Assembly: GCA_015066805.1 (NCBI GenBank) | Contig: SVNP01000005.1 | Location: 53,538-117,537 of the forward strand | Direction: 5' to 3' | Length of the DNA stretch: 64,000 bases | Origin: Ruminococcus sp. | GTDB taxonomy: Bacteria; Bacillota; Clostridia; Oscillospirales; Ruminococcaceae | Shown here: one piece after another, positions 44,750 to 53,486 of the stretch | Layout: each line of letters starts with the position of its first letter | Position numbering within the stretch: position 1 is the first letter of the stretch | Notes under the pieces: generated by a model | What the model saw: the letters and a program-made list of their open reading frames with translations, nothing else | The model's database searches: none | What the model was told of the DNA's origin: nothing | Made by a program: the position numbers and the translations under genes

Positions 44750-45052
44750 ATGAAAAAATTGACAATTCTTGCGTTGATTGCCGCTGCAGCCGCAGGTACC
44801 GCGGTTGCCATTGCCCTGACAAAGCGTAAGCAGGATGCTGCCTGCCGCTATGATGCAGACGAGGTAGACGAGTACGAAGACGAGTGCTGCTGCGACGCTT
44901 GCGGCGTTTGCGACATTTGCGAAGATGAGATGGATGCTAAGACTTCCGAGGATGCTCCCGATGAGGCTGCCTGTGAGGAAATCGCTGCAGATGCCGATAA
45001 CGCAGAGGAAGAATCCGAGAAATCTGATGCTGAGGACGGCGCCGAGGAGTAA
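44750..45052 (+). CDS. Small membrane-anchored acidic Cys-rich protein
   Basis: 100 residues. MKKLTILALIAAAAAGTAVAIAL is a membrane anchor or signal sequence. It is followed by a short basic stop (TKRKQD) and a strongly acidic tail with a Cys cluster (DECCCDACGVCDICEDEMD, residues about 43-61) spaced like a metal-binding or disulfide knot, then Asp/Glu/Ala repeats. No family recognised. AATGAGGA precedes the ATG. Strong own promoter and terminator suggest high expression. Confidence 0.72.
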   Translation: MKKLTILALIAAAAAGTAVAIALTKRKQDAACRYDADEVDEYEDECCCDACGVCDICEDEMDAKTSEDAPDEAACEEIAADADNAEEESEKSDAEDGAEE

Positions 45053-45068
45053 TCGGCCGAAATGGCAT

Positions 45069-45107
45069 AAAACGGGATGGCGTCTGAGGCTCATCCCGTT
45101 TTTTATT
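45069..45107 (+). terminator. Terminator after the acidic protein gene
   Basis: AAAACGGGATG (45069-45079) and CATCCCGTTTT (45092-45102) form an 11-base stem followed by a T-rich tail. Confidence 0.9.
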
Positions 45108-45185
45108 TTATATCTGAAACACCGCAGCAATGTGATGTGATGAACATACAATCGTTTTTCCATAGCTTGAAGGAGGAAACCCGTT

Positions 45186-46394
45186 ATGAAATATCTTGTG
45201 ATGCTTTGCGACGGCATGGCAGACTACCCTGTAGAAAAATTTGGGGGAAAGACCCCGCTGATGATGGCCAATGCGCCTTTTATGCAATCTCTGGCGGCAA
45301 AGGCTGAGGTGGGCGTTGCCAAAACCGTTCCCGATGGAATGAAGCCCGGCAGCGATGTTGCGAATCTGGCGGTGCTGGGATATGATCCCGCTGCTTGCTA
45401 TACCGGTCGTTCTCCGCTGGAGGCCGGCAGCATTGGCATTGATATGGCCGATGATGATGTTTCTCTGCGCTGCAATCTGGTGACGGTGACCGATGAGGCT
45501 GATTACGCCGACAAGACCATTCTGGATTACTGCGCTGATGATATTTCCACTGAGGAGGCTGCTGTACTGGTCAAGTATCTGGCAGAGCATTTCAACAATG
45601 AGGAATTTGCGCTGTACAGCGGTGTCAGCTATCGCCATTGCCTGATCTGGCACAAGGGTACCACTGAGCTTGGCTCTGTGACTGCACCCCATGATATTAC
45701 GGGTAAGCCCGTGAAGGAATATCTGCCCATGCACCCCAATGCGGCAAAGCTGCTGGATATGATGAAGCGTTCCTATGAGCTGCTGAAGGATCATCCTGTG
45801 AACCTTGCCCGTGTGGCGAAGGGAAAGCGGCCCGCAAACAGCGTATGGTTCTGGGGCGAGGGCAAACGGGCACAGCTTGAGGATTTCTATGAGAAGTACG
45901 GTGTGCGCGGTGCTATGATCTCTGCGGTGGATCTGCTGAAGGGCATTGGCAAGTTTGCCAATATGCAGGTCATTCATGTGGATGGTGCAACGGGATATCT
46001 GGATACCAATTTTGAGGGCAAGGCTGCGGCTGCTGTGGAGGCTTTCCGCAAGGGTGCCGATCTGGTGTATATTCATGTGGAGGCTCCCGATGAGTGCGGT
46101 CACCGCAATGAACCCGAAAACAAGGTGCGTGCCATCGAGCTGATCGACGAGAAGGTGCTGAAGCCTGTGTGTGAAGCTCTGGCTGAAATGGGTGAGTACC
46201 GTGTACTGGTCACACCCGATCATCCTACGCCTTTGTGCCTGATGACACATACTTCCGATCCTGTGCCCTATTTCATTTACGACAGCGCACAGCCCAAGGA
46301 GGGTGTGGCTGTATTCCATGAGGAAACTGCCAAGGCAACCGGCTTGCTGGTGGAGCCCGGCTATACCATTATGCAGCGTCTGCTGAGCCGCTGA
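45186..46394 (+). CDS. apgM: Cofactor-independent phosphoglycerate mutase, archaeal-type
   Basis: 402 residues of the alkaline-phosphatase superfamily. LVMLCDGMADYP at the N-terminus, LGYDPAACYTGRSPLEA with the catalytic Ser/Thr region, and the metal-binding HVEAPDECGHRNEP and VTPDHPTP are typical of ApgM. It interconverts 3- and 2-phosphoglycerate in glycolysis. GGAGGAAA lies eight bases before the ATG. Some family members act as phosphopentomutase-like or homoserine kinase-like enzymes, but the motifs fit ApgM. Confidence 0.9.
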   Translation: MKYLVMLCDGMADYPVEKFGGKTPLMMANAPFMQSLAAKAEVGVAKTVPDGMKPGSDVANLAVLGYDPAACYTGRSPLEAGSIGIDMADDDVSLRCNLVTVTDEADYADKTILDYCADDISTEEAAVLVKYLAEHFNNEEFALYSGVSYRHCLIWHKGTTELGSVTAPHDITGKPVKEYLPMHPNAAKLLDMMKRSYELLKDHPVNLARVAKGKRPANSVWFWGEGKRAQLEDFYEKYGVRGAMISAVDLLKGIGKFANMQVIHVDGATGYLDTNFEGKAAAAVEAFRKGADLVYIHVEAPDECGHRNEPENKVRAIELIDEKVLKPVCEALAEMGEYRVLVTPDHPTPLCLMTHTSDPVPYFIYDSAQPKEGVAVFHEETAKATGLLVEPGYTIMQRLLSR

Positions 46395-46417
46395 ATACAT
46401 CACAATAAGGAGATCAT

Positions 46418-47263
46418 ATGCAGAAAATACTCGGTTACCTGCGGCGTGCGGTGGATGAGTTTGATCTGATACAGAACGGAGACCGCATTGCGGTAGGTAT
46501 TTCCGGCGGTAAGGATAGTCTGGTGCTGCTGCGTGCTTTGCGGGATTTTCAACGGTTCGGACTGCTGGATTATGAGCTGGTGGCTGTAACACTGGATCTG
46601 CAGTTTGAAGGGGTCGCAACGGATTATTCACCCATTGAGGAATTTTGCGCTACGCTGGGCGTGCCTTACCATATTCTGCGGACACAGATCGGCACCATTG
46701 TGTTTGAATCCCGCAAGGAAACACACCCATGCAGCTTATGCGCCAAAATGCGCCGGGGCGCACTCCATGATGCAACCAGAGATCTGGGGTGTAATAAGCT
46801 GGCTTTGGGGCATCATAATGATGATGCGCTGGAAACTTTCCTGATGAATCTCTTTATTGAGGGGCGGATCGGGTGCTATGCGCCGAAATCCTATCTTTCT
46901 CGTAAAGATATTACCATGATCCGTCCGCTGAGCTTTGCCCCCGAGCGTGAGATCCGCCGTGCGGCAAAGGCGAATATCCCTGAGATCCTGCGCTCCCGCT
47001 GCCCTGTGGACGGCCACACCAAGCGGGAGGAAATGAAGGATTTCGTACGGCAGCAGGAGAGGGAGAACCCCGGCTTTAAAACAAGAGTGTTCGGTGCTAT
47101 GCGCCGTGCCAATGTGGACGGCTGGGGCGGTAAGACCTATTACCGCAATCTTTCTGCGGATGATCCCGAAACCAACGGAAAGGCATCCCGTTTTTATATT
47201 ATGGATGCCATGCGAAAAAATGATACGGCAGGTGAGACCCAAAATGCGGATTCTGGCAATTGA
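46418..47263 (+). CDS. ttcA: tRNA 2-thiocytidine biosynthesis-type PP-loop protein
   Basis: 281 residues. The PP-loop ATP site is VGISGGKDSLVLL; CSLCAKMRRG provides the Cys-x2-Cys pair expected for the iron-sulfur cluster, and GHHNDDALETFLMN is conserved in TtcA. It would thiolate C32 of tRNA; a related thiolation target cannot be excluded. TsaD gene starts within its last 20 bases. Confidence 0.87.
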   Translation: MQKILGYLRRAVDEFDLIQNGDRIAVGISGGKDSLVLLRALRDFQRFGLLDYELVAVTLDLQFEGVATDYSPIEEFCATLGVPYHILRTQIGTIVFESRKETHPCSLCAKMRRGALHDATRDLGCNKLALGHHNDDALETFLMNLFIEGRIGCYAPKSYLSRKDITMIRPLSFAPEREIRRAAKANIPEILRSRCPVDGHTKREEMKDFVRQQERENPGFKTRVFGAMRRANVDGWGGKTYYRNLSADDPETNGKASRFYIMDAMRKNDTAGETQNADSGN

Positions 47264-48287
47264 AAGCTCCTGTGATGAAACTGCGGCTGCTGTTGTGGAG
47301 GACGGCAGATGTGTGCTTTCCAATGTGATCGCTTCTCAGGCGGAGGAGCATAAGCAATACGGTGGTGTGGTGCCTGAGCTGGCATCCCGCCGCCATTGTG
47401 AGAATATTCTGTATGTGGTGGAGGAAGCCCTGCGGCAGGCTGATATGACTCTGGATGAGGTGGATGCCATCGGCGTGACCTTTGCACCGGGTCTGATCGG
47501 TGCGCTGCTGGTGGGTGTCAGCTTTGCAAAGGGGTTGGCTCTGGCAACGGGCAAGCCATTGATTCCTGTACACCACACAGAGGGTCACGCTGCGGCAAAC
47601 TATCTGCTGCACCCCGAGCTGAAACCGCCTTATCTTGCGTTGATCGTCAGCGGCGGCCACACACGCATTGCTGCTGTGACCGATTACACCGTTTTTGAAA
47701 CCATCGGCAGGACCCGTGACGATGCTGCGGGTGAATGCTTTGACAAATGCGCGCGTGCCATGTCTTTTCCCTACCCGGGTGGCTTGCATGTGGATCGTGC
47801 CGCACAACAGGGGAATCCCTGTGCGTATACTCTGCCCAGACCCAAAATGGAGGGCAGCCCCTATGATTTCAGCTTTTCCGGTCTGAAAACCGCTGTCATC
47901 AATATGCTGCACCATGCGGAGCAGGTTCATGAGGAGATCGACCGCAATGATCTGGCGGCATCCTTGCAGGAGAATATTGCTTCTGTTCTGACAGAAAAAG
48001 CCATTGCTGCCGCAAAGGAATACGGCTACAAGACCATTGCCCTTTCGGGTGGAGTATCAGCCAACAGCGGTGTGCGCCAAAAGCTTTTGCAGGCTTGCGA
48101 AAAAGAGGGCATCACCCTGTATATGCCTACCATTGAGCTGTGCGGTGACAACGCCGCTATGATCGCTTCCCAGGCGTATTATAACTATCTTGCGGGGATC
48201 ACTGCCGATGAAAGCCTCAATGCGATGGCCTCCAAGGAATTGCACGGAGAATCGGTTGCTTTTGTGGGAAAGGGGAGCTCTGATTGA
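47244..48287 (+). CDS. tsaD: tRNA N6-threonylcarbamoyladenosine synthase subunit TsaD
   Basis: 347 residues. MRILAIESSCDETAAAVVED and the metal-binding VHHTEGHAAANYL and IALSGGVSANSGVR are diagnostic. It transfers the threonylcarbamoyl group to A37 of ANN-decoding tRNAs, working with TsaB, TsaE and TsaC elsewhere. The start at 47244 overlaps ttcA; the longer frame from 47094 lies inside ttcA and is rejected. Its stop overlaps the cysK start. Confidence 0.96.
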   Translation: MRILAIESSCDETAAAVVEDGRCVLSNVIASQAEEHKQYGGVVPELASRRHCENILYVVEEALRQADMTLDEVDAIGVTFAPGLIGALLVGVSFAKGLALATGKPLIPVHHTEGHAAANYLLHPELKPPYLALIVSGGHTRIAAVTDYTVFETIGRTRDDAAGECFDKCARAMSFPYPGGLHVDRAAQQGNPCAYTLPRPKMEGSPYDFSFSGLKTAVINMLHHAEQVHEEIDRNDLAASLQENIASVLTEKAIAAAKEYGYKTIALSGGVSANSGVRQKLLQACEKEGITLYMPTIELCGDNAAMIASQAYYNYLAGITADESLNAMASKELHGESVAFVGKGSSD

Positions 48288-49207
48288 ACATTTACCGTAA
48301 TTTTTCAGCCCTGACAGGGCATACACCCCTGCTGATGCTGGAACAATATATGCAGCATCACAAGCTGGGGGCTTCTGTTGCTGCAAAGCTGGAGTGGTAT
48401 AATCCCGGCGGCAGTGTGAAAGACCGTGCGGCGGTTTTTATGCTGCGGGATCTGATGGAACGTGGGCTGCTGCATCGAGGGGATACGGTGATTGAACCCA
48501 CCAGCGGCAACACGGGTATCGGTCTGGCGGCGGCTGCTTCGGAATTTGGTGTGCGGGTGATTCTGACCATGCCCGACACCATGAGCTTGGAACGTAGACA
48601 GCTTTTGCAGGCCCATGGCGCACAGTTGGTTCTTACCGAGGGTACACTGGGGATGGCAGGTGCCATTGCCAAGGCGGAAGCCTTACAGCGTGAGATCCCC
48701 GGTGCGGTGATACCCGGACAGTTTGTGAATGCTGCCAATCCTCGCGCACATTATATGACTACCGGTCCTGAGATCTGGGCGGATACCGATGGCACTGTGG
48801 CTGCCTTTGTGGCCGGTGTGGGTACCGGCGGAACGCTCAGCGGTGTGGGGAAATTCCTGAAGGAGCAAAACCCTGCTGTTTGCATTGCGGCAGTGGAGCC
48901 TGCGGGTTCTGCTGTGCTTTCGGGCGGTGAAAAAGGCTCCCACGGGCTGCAGGGCATTGGTGCCGGATTTATTCCCGAGACCATGGACACGGGAATCTGT
49001 GATGTGATTTACCCCATTACCGAGGAGGAAGCCTTTGCTGCCTGCCGTGAAGTGGCAAAGCTGGAGGGTATTCTCATTGGTATTTCCGGCGGTGCTGCTC
49101 TTTGCGCTGCCGCAAAGCTTGCCAAGGAGCCTTCTATGGCAGGCAAGCTGATCGTTACCCTGTTCCCTGACAGCGGTGAGCATTATCTTTCTATGAATCT
49201 TTTTTGA
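48284..49207 (+). CDS. cysK: Cysteine synthase
   Basis: 307 residues of the PLP fold II. The PLP Lys is in YNPGGSVKDRAAVF, with TSGNTGIGLAAAA, the GTGGT phosphate loop in GVGTGGTLSGVG and SGGAALCAAAKL. It makes cysteine from O-acetylserine and sulfide. The start is TTG at 48284, overlapping the tsaD stop as TTGA, with AAGGGGAG upstream. Link to ttcA may be sulfur supply, which is speculative. Confidence 0.94.
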   Translation: MNIYRNFSALTGHTPLLMLEQYMQHHKLGASVAAKLEWYNPGGSVKDRAAVFMLRDLMERGLLHRGDTVIEPTSGNTGIGLAAAASEFGVRVILTMPDTMSLERRQLLQAHGAQLVLTEGTLGMAGAIAKAEALQREIPGAVIPGQFVNAANPRAHYMTTGPEIWADTDGTVAAFVAGVGTGGTLSGVGKFLKEQNPAVCIAAVEPAGSAVLSGGEKGSHGLQGIGAGFIPETMDTGICDVIYPITEEEAFAACREVAKLEGILIGISGGAALCAAAKLAKEPSMAGKLIVTLFPDSGEHYLSMNLF

Positions 49208-49229
49208 ACGCTGAAGGAGTTTTCTTTCT

Positions 49230-50318
49230 GTGAAGCAATGTTTTTTTCTGCCCATAGCGGCGTTTGCACTCTGGCTGACGGGCTGCGGCTGTTCTGCTGC
49301 GGAATCCTCGTCGGCTGACAGCATTGTTTCAGACGAAATGACAACGACAACAACGGAAGCAACACAATCCCAAGCGGAAACCACGGCGACCTCTCCCATG
49401 GGAAGTATCAATCCTTTGACGGGGGAAACGGGGTTTCCTGCTCATGCGGTGGGAAAACGTCCTGTGGCCGTTATGGTCAACAATGTGACGGTTTCTCTGC
49501 CACAGTACGGCATTGCCGCTGCGGATGTTCTGTATGAGATTCCCGTGGAGGCAGGTATCACCCGACTGATGGCATTGTATGCAGATTATTCTGCTGTACC
49601 CGATGTCTGTTCGGTGCGAAGCTGCCGCTATTATTATCCGCTGATCGCTTACGGACATGATGCCATTTACTGCCACTGGGGGACTGACCGTACCATTGCT
49701 GCCGATACGCTGGAGCGTTTGCGGATAGATCGCCTTGATGGTGCGGGAAATGGCTGGCTGAAATGCTTTTTTCGGGATGAGGAACGGCGGAAAGTGTATG
49801 CGGTGGAGCATACGGGGTATCTGGATGGCAGCAGCCTGCCTGAGGTGATCGCCGATATGGGATTTCGCACGGAAAGGAAACAGGATGCGGATTTTTCCTT
49901 TTATCCTCCTCATGCGCTGCACAGCGAGGGTGAGCCTTGCTCTGCGGCGGTGCTGCACTTTTCATCCCATTACGCATCTGCCTTTGTGTATGATGCGGCG
50001 GCCGGTGTTTATCTGAAATCACACAACGGAAAGCCCCATATGGACAGCCACACGCAGACGCAGCTTGCTTTTGCCAATGTGCTGATCTTACAGACGGAGA
50101 TTTCTCCCCGTGAGGATGGCTACCTGATGGATGTGGCTTTGGAGGGCGGCTCCGGCTTTTACCTTTCGGCAGGTGCAAAGCTGCCGCTGATTTGGAAAAA
50201 ATCTGCTGATGATGCCCCCATAGAGCTGTTTCGCACCAATGGTGATGTGCTGGTGCTCAATGTGGGGAAAAGCTATATCGGCATTTTAGATACAGACCGA
50301 ATGATAGACTGGAATTGA
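49230..50318 (+). CDS. YerB-like (DUF3048) lipoprotein
   Basis: 362 residues with a GTG start at 49230, preceded by AAGGAG. The lipobox LTGC is followed by a Ser/Thr/Glu-rich linker (about 25-55). The DUF3048 domain starts INPLTGETGFP and contains RPVAVMVNNV and SVRSCRYYYPL. YerB-type lipoproteins are anchored outside the membrane; their biochemical role is not settled. Seven bases separate it from trmN6. Confidence 0.88.
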   Translation: MKQCFFLPIAAFALWLTGCGCSAAESSSADSIVSDEMTTTTTEATQSQAETTATSPMGSINPLTGETGFPAHAVGKRPVAVMVNNVTVSLPQYGIAAADVLYEIPVEAGITRLMALYADYSAVPDVCSVRSCRYYYPLIAYGHDAIYCHWGTDRTIAADTLERLRIDRLDGAGNGWLKCFFRDEERRKVYAVEHTGYLDGSSLPEVIADMGFRTERKQDADFSFYPPHALHSEGEPCSAAVLHFSSHYASAFVYDAAAGVYLKSHNGKPHMDSHTQTQLAFANVLILQTEISPREDGYLMDVALEGGSGFYLSAGAKLPLIWKKSADDAPIELFRTNGDVLVLNVGKSYIGILDTDRMIDWN

Positions 50319-50324
50319 ACGATC

Positions 50325-51050
50325 ATGGAATATCAATTTGAAACCTTGCAGGCAGATCTGTTTGTCTGCCGCAGCGATATTCACTCCTTTGGGACAGATG
50401 CCTTTCTGCTGACAGGCTTCAGCGGATACCGTGCCAAGGATCGTGTGTGTGATCTGGGCACGGGCTGCGGTATTATTCCGCTGCTGATGCAGAGAGTGGC
50501 TCCTCCCAAAGAGGTGTTTGCTGTGGATATTCAGCCACAGGCCATAGAACAACTGCGCCTTGCTTTGCAAAAAAGCAGATCTTCTGTGGCGATACATCCT
50601 GTTTGTGCGGATCTGAAGCAGCTATGGCCGGGGGCTCCTTTGGGGCAGTTGGATCTGGTGACCTGTAATCCTCCTTATAAATGTGCGGATGCGGGAATCC
50701 CTTCGGAAGATCCTGCCATACGCATTGCCCGGCATGAGGTGGCCTGCGATATCCGTGATATCTGCGGGGCTGCCGCTAAGCTGCTGAAATATCACGGCAG
50801 ATTATGCCTTTGCTGCCGCCCCGAACGGCTGACCGATGTGATGTGTGCCATGCGGGAGGCTAAGATCGAGCCAAAACGGCTGCGGTTGGTTTGTAAATCC
50901 CATAACAGTGCCCCTTGGCTGTTCCTGATAGAAGGCAAAAAGGGCGCACAGCCTTTTTTACAGATCGAACCCACGCTGTTTATGCGCAGCGGTGAGGGCA
51001 TGACCTCTGAGGCTGCCCAGCTTTGCCATTTTGGAGAGGAGTACTTATGA
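50325..51050 (+). CDS. trmN6: tRNA1(Val) A37 N6-methyltransferase-like
   Basis: 241 residues. SAM site VCDLGTGCGIIPLLM, target-base motif VTCNPPYK (NPPY), and the family-typical QADLFVCRSDIHSFGTDAFLL N-terminus. It methylates N6 of adenine, likely A37 of a tRNA; substrate by analogy to TrmN6/YabB. Its stop overlaps rsmI as ATGA, the same pairing seen in other Firmicutes. The start follows the previous stop by six bases. Confidence 0.87.
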   Translation: MEYQFETLQADLFVCRSDIHSFGTDAFLLTGFSGYRAKDRVCDLGTGCGIIPLLMQRVAPPKEVFAVDIQPQAIEQLRLALQKSRSSVAIHPVCADLKQLWPGAPLGQLDLVTCNPPYKCADAGIPSEDPAIRIARHEVACDIRDICGAAAKLLKYHGRLCLCCRPERLTDVMCAMREAKIEPKRLRLVCKSHNSAPWLFLIEGKKGAQPFLQIEPTLFMRSGEGMTSEAAQLCHFGEEYL

Positions 51051-51880
51051 GCGGTACATTATATGTGGTGGGTACACCCATCGGAAATCTGGGAGATATA
51101 ACATCCCGCCAGTTGGAAGTGCTGGAGATGGTGCATATCATTGCTGCCGAGGATACCCGTGTGACCCGTAAGCTCCTTTCTCATTTTGATATCCACACGC
51201 CGTTGGTCAGCTACCATGAGCATAGTACCCAGAGTGTCATTGACGGTTTGCTTGGCAGACTGATGCAGGGGGAAAATGTGGCGGTGGTGACCGATGCGGG
51301 TATGCCCTGCATCTCCGATCCCGGTGCCAAGCTGGTGCTGCAGGCACAGCAGGCACAGATCGCTATACAGGTAGTGCCCGGCCCCAGTGCGGTGATCTCT
51401 GCGCTGGCGGTTTCCGGACAGGATACGGGAAGATTCTGCTTTGAGGGGTTCCTTTCCGTGACCAAAAAACAGCGGCATGCTCATCTGGAAGCACTGCGAA
51501 ATGAAACACGCACCATGATCTTTTATGAGGCTCCGCACAAGCTGCTGCAGACCCTCAGGGATATGGGGGCTGTGTTCGGTGATGATCGTTCGGTATCCCT
51601 TTGCAGAGAGCTGACGAAAATTCACGAGGAGGTACATAAAACCACCTTTGGCGATGCTGTTGCGTATTACGAATCCCATACACCAAGGGGAGAGTTTGTG
51701 CTGGTCATTGCAGGTGCTGATGAGTCTGCGGACACAGAGAGCTTTTCTATGGAGGATGCTCTGGAGATGGTGCGCGGTCGCATCGGGCAGGGGCAGCGTG
51801 CTGCCGATGCCTGCCGTGAGGTGGCTGCTGATACGGGTTTTTCCAAACGGGATCTGTATCGGGCTTTGATGGAAGAATAA
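51047..51880 (+). CDS. rsmI: 16S rRNA C1402 2'-O-methyltransferase
   Basis: 277 residues. LYVVGTPIGNLGDITSRQLE and the catalytic region AEDTRVTRKLLSHF and VTDAGMPCISDPG are diagnostic of RsmI (YraL). The start at 51047 (MSGTLY) follows GGAGAGGAG and overlaps the trmN6 stop; the frame from 51023 is within trmN6. The C-terminal RsmI helix-turn-helix is present in reduced form. Confidence 0.95.
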   Translation: MSGTLYVVGTPIGNLGDITSRQLEVLEMVHIIAAEDTRVTRKLLSHFDIHTPLVSYHEHSTQSVIDGLLGRLMQGENVAVVTDAGMPCISDPGAKLVLQAQQAQIAIQVVPGPSAVISALAVSGQDTGRFCFEGFLSVTKKQRHAHLEALRNETRTMIFYEAPHKLLQTLRDMGAVFGDDRSVSLCRELTKIHEEVHKTTFGDAVAYYESHTPRGEFVLVIAGADESADTESFSMEDALEMVRGRIGQGQRAADACREVAADTGFSKRDLYRALMEE

Positions 51881-51922
51881 CGGTACGATGCTTTGTTCCG
51901 AAACCACCAAAGGAGATGGCTT

Positions 51923-53368
51923 ATGAGAACAATATCCAATCGTCTGATTTTGAGTATTCTCGCCGTTTTGCTGTTTGTTTCCTTGCTGGCTTTTCCCGTG
52001 CATGGAGAAACAGAGATCGTGACGGATACGGAAACGCTGGCTGCTGCTTTGTATCAGCGCACGGCAGTGATCGAAGCAGACGCTGCCCGCATTGACAGTC
52101 TGCTGGAGGAGGTGCTGAGCACATATCCTGTGCTGGGTTTTGATTTCAACGGCTATGAGGGTGCGATCCGTGGGGAGATCATTACCATGGAGATGGACTA
52201 TCGCAATGCGGAGATGCTGCCTGTTTTTCAGGTGGATTCCGTGGCGGAATTGCAGCAGACCGTTGCAACGGCGGCTATTCTCTGCTGCGAGGAAGTGCAT
52301 ATTCTTATGCCGGTATCCATGCGGGATCAGGATGTAGCGGGGATTTTTAATCAGACCTTTGCAGAATGCATGCTGGCAAGAACTATGCTTTCTTCCCGTA
52401 GCTGGGAGATCTGGATCAACAACTACACCGATGCCCTGTATATGTCGCTGAAGCTGGAATATGAGGAGGATCCGCAGACATTGCTGCGGCGAAAGCAGCA
52501 GACGGAGGCTGAGGCCCTACGTCTGGCAAGATCCTTGTACTATAAAAATGCCGATGATGCGGTTCTGGCATTGCTGGCCCATGATGCGCTGGTGAATCGC
52601 TGCGCTTACAATGATACGGTGTACTCCGCTGCGGAGAATCATTCCGCATACGGTGCTTTGATCAACGGCAATGCGGTTTGTGAGGGCTATGCGGAGGCAT
52701 ATCAGCTACTGATGGACATTGCGGGTATTGAATGCCTGTATGTGGAAGGTGACGCATCGGAACGGCATGGCTGGAATATGATCCGCCTGGAGGATGGGTA
52801 CTACCATGTGGATGCCACCTGGGATGACCCCGTGGCTGAGGGCGGAGCACAGCATCTGCTGCATGATTATTTTCTGGTGGATGATGAGAAGATCGGTGTG
52901 ACGCACACATGGAATGTGAATACCTATCCTGCGGCAAGGGGCGGCTTGTGGGATGCTGCTCTTGCCAAGGAACGACTTTCATTGTTGGAAGAGGCTCCCG
53001 TATTTTTTGTGCAGTATACCCCCCGATGTGATGCTGCTGCGGTACAGGCATATCAGCAGATGGTAAAAAACACGCTGCAGCGGCAGATCCCTGCACAGAC
53101 AGAGCTGCCAAAGGAGACTACATCCACCGAAAGCAGCACTACCCAAAGCACATCGGAAAGCGAGACGGATACCGAAAGCCAGAGCAGCGGCAGCAGCGGC
53201 ACTTCCGGCACAAAGGGGACTTCTTCCACGGAGCAGACCACATCTGCGGAAACCACTACTACCACACAGGAGCCGGCAGATGGGGTATCCAAGGGCGCAT
53301 TGTATCTGGTATGGGGGATTCTGATCGTGTTTGCTCTGGGAATCCTCTACGCAAAGTTTATCCACTGA
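51923..53368 (+). CDS. Secreted transglutaminase-like protein with C-terminal membrane anchor
   Basis: 481 residues. Signal peptide about 1-29. A transglutaminase core spans about 230-310 with the Cys in GNAVCEGYAEAYQLLM, His in RHGWNMI and Asp in HVDATWDDP. A Ser/Thr/Glu linker (about 395-450) is followed by a membrane segment LVWGILIVFALGILYAKF. It may act as a cysteine protease, peptidase or cross-linker at the cell surface; the family is too broad to say. The ATG at 51923 follows AAAGGAG. Confidence 0.86.
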   Translation: MRTISNRLILSILAVLLFVSLLAFPVHGETEIVTDTETLAAALYQRTAVIEADAARIDSLLEEVLSTYPVLGFDFNGYEGAIRGEIITMEMDYRNAEMLPVFQVDSVAELQQTVATAAILCCEEVHILMPVSMRDQDVAGIFNQTFAECMLARTMLSSRSWEIWINNYTDALYMSLKLEYEEDPQTLLRRKQQTEAEALRLARSLYYKNADDAVLALLAHDALVNRCAYNDTVYSAAENHSAYGALINGNAVCEGYAEAYQLLMDIAGIECLYVEGDASERHGWNMIRLEDGYYHVDATWDDPVAEGGAQHLLHDYFLVDDEKIGVTHTWNVNTYPAARGGLWDAALAKERLSLLEEAPVFFVQYTPRCDAAAVQAYQQMVKNTLQRQIPAQTELPKETTSTESSTTQSTSESETDTESQSSGSSGTSGTKGTSSTEQTTSAETTTTTQEPADGVSKGALYLVWGILIVFALGILYAKFIH

Positions 53369-53402
53369 GGAAAAAACCAAAGTTTTTTTGTGAAATGGTA
53401 GC

Positions 53403-53485
53403 AAAACCACCGTTTTTGCATATGATAAGTCGATCCGCAGGCATGGGTTTGCGGCGGTGATTCATATGGAAAGATGGTGGTTTTT
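53403..53485 (+). other. Leader inverted repeat enclosing the ATPase ribosome site
   Basis: AAAACCACC (53403-53411) is complementary to GGTGGTTTT (53476-53484), right before the ATG at 53487. Between them CCGCA (53435-53439) pairs with TGCGG (53450-53454). The 3' arm carries the only ribosome site (GGTGG) and is followed by TTTTTT, so folding would either hide the site or terminate transcription. Confidence 0.5.
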
Positions 53486-53486
53486 T

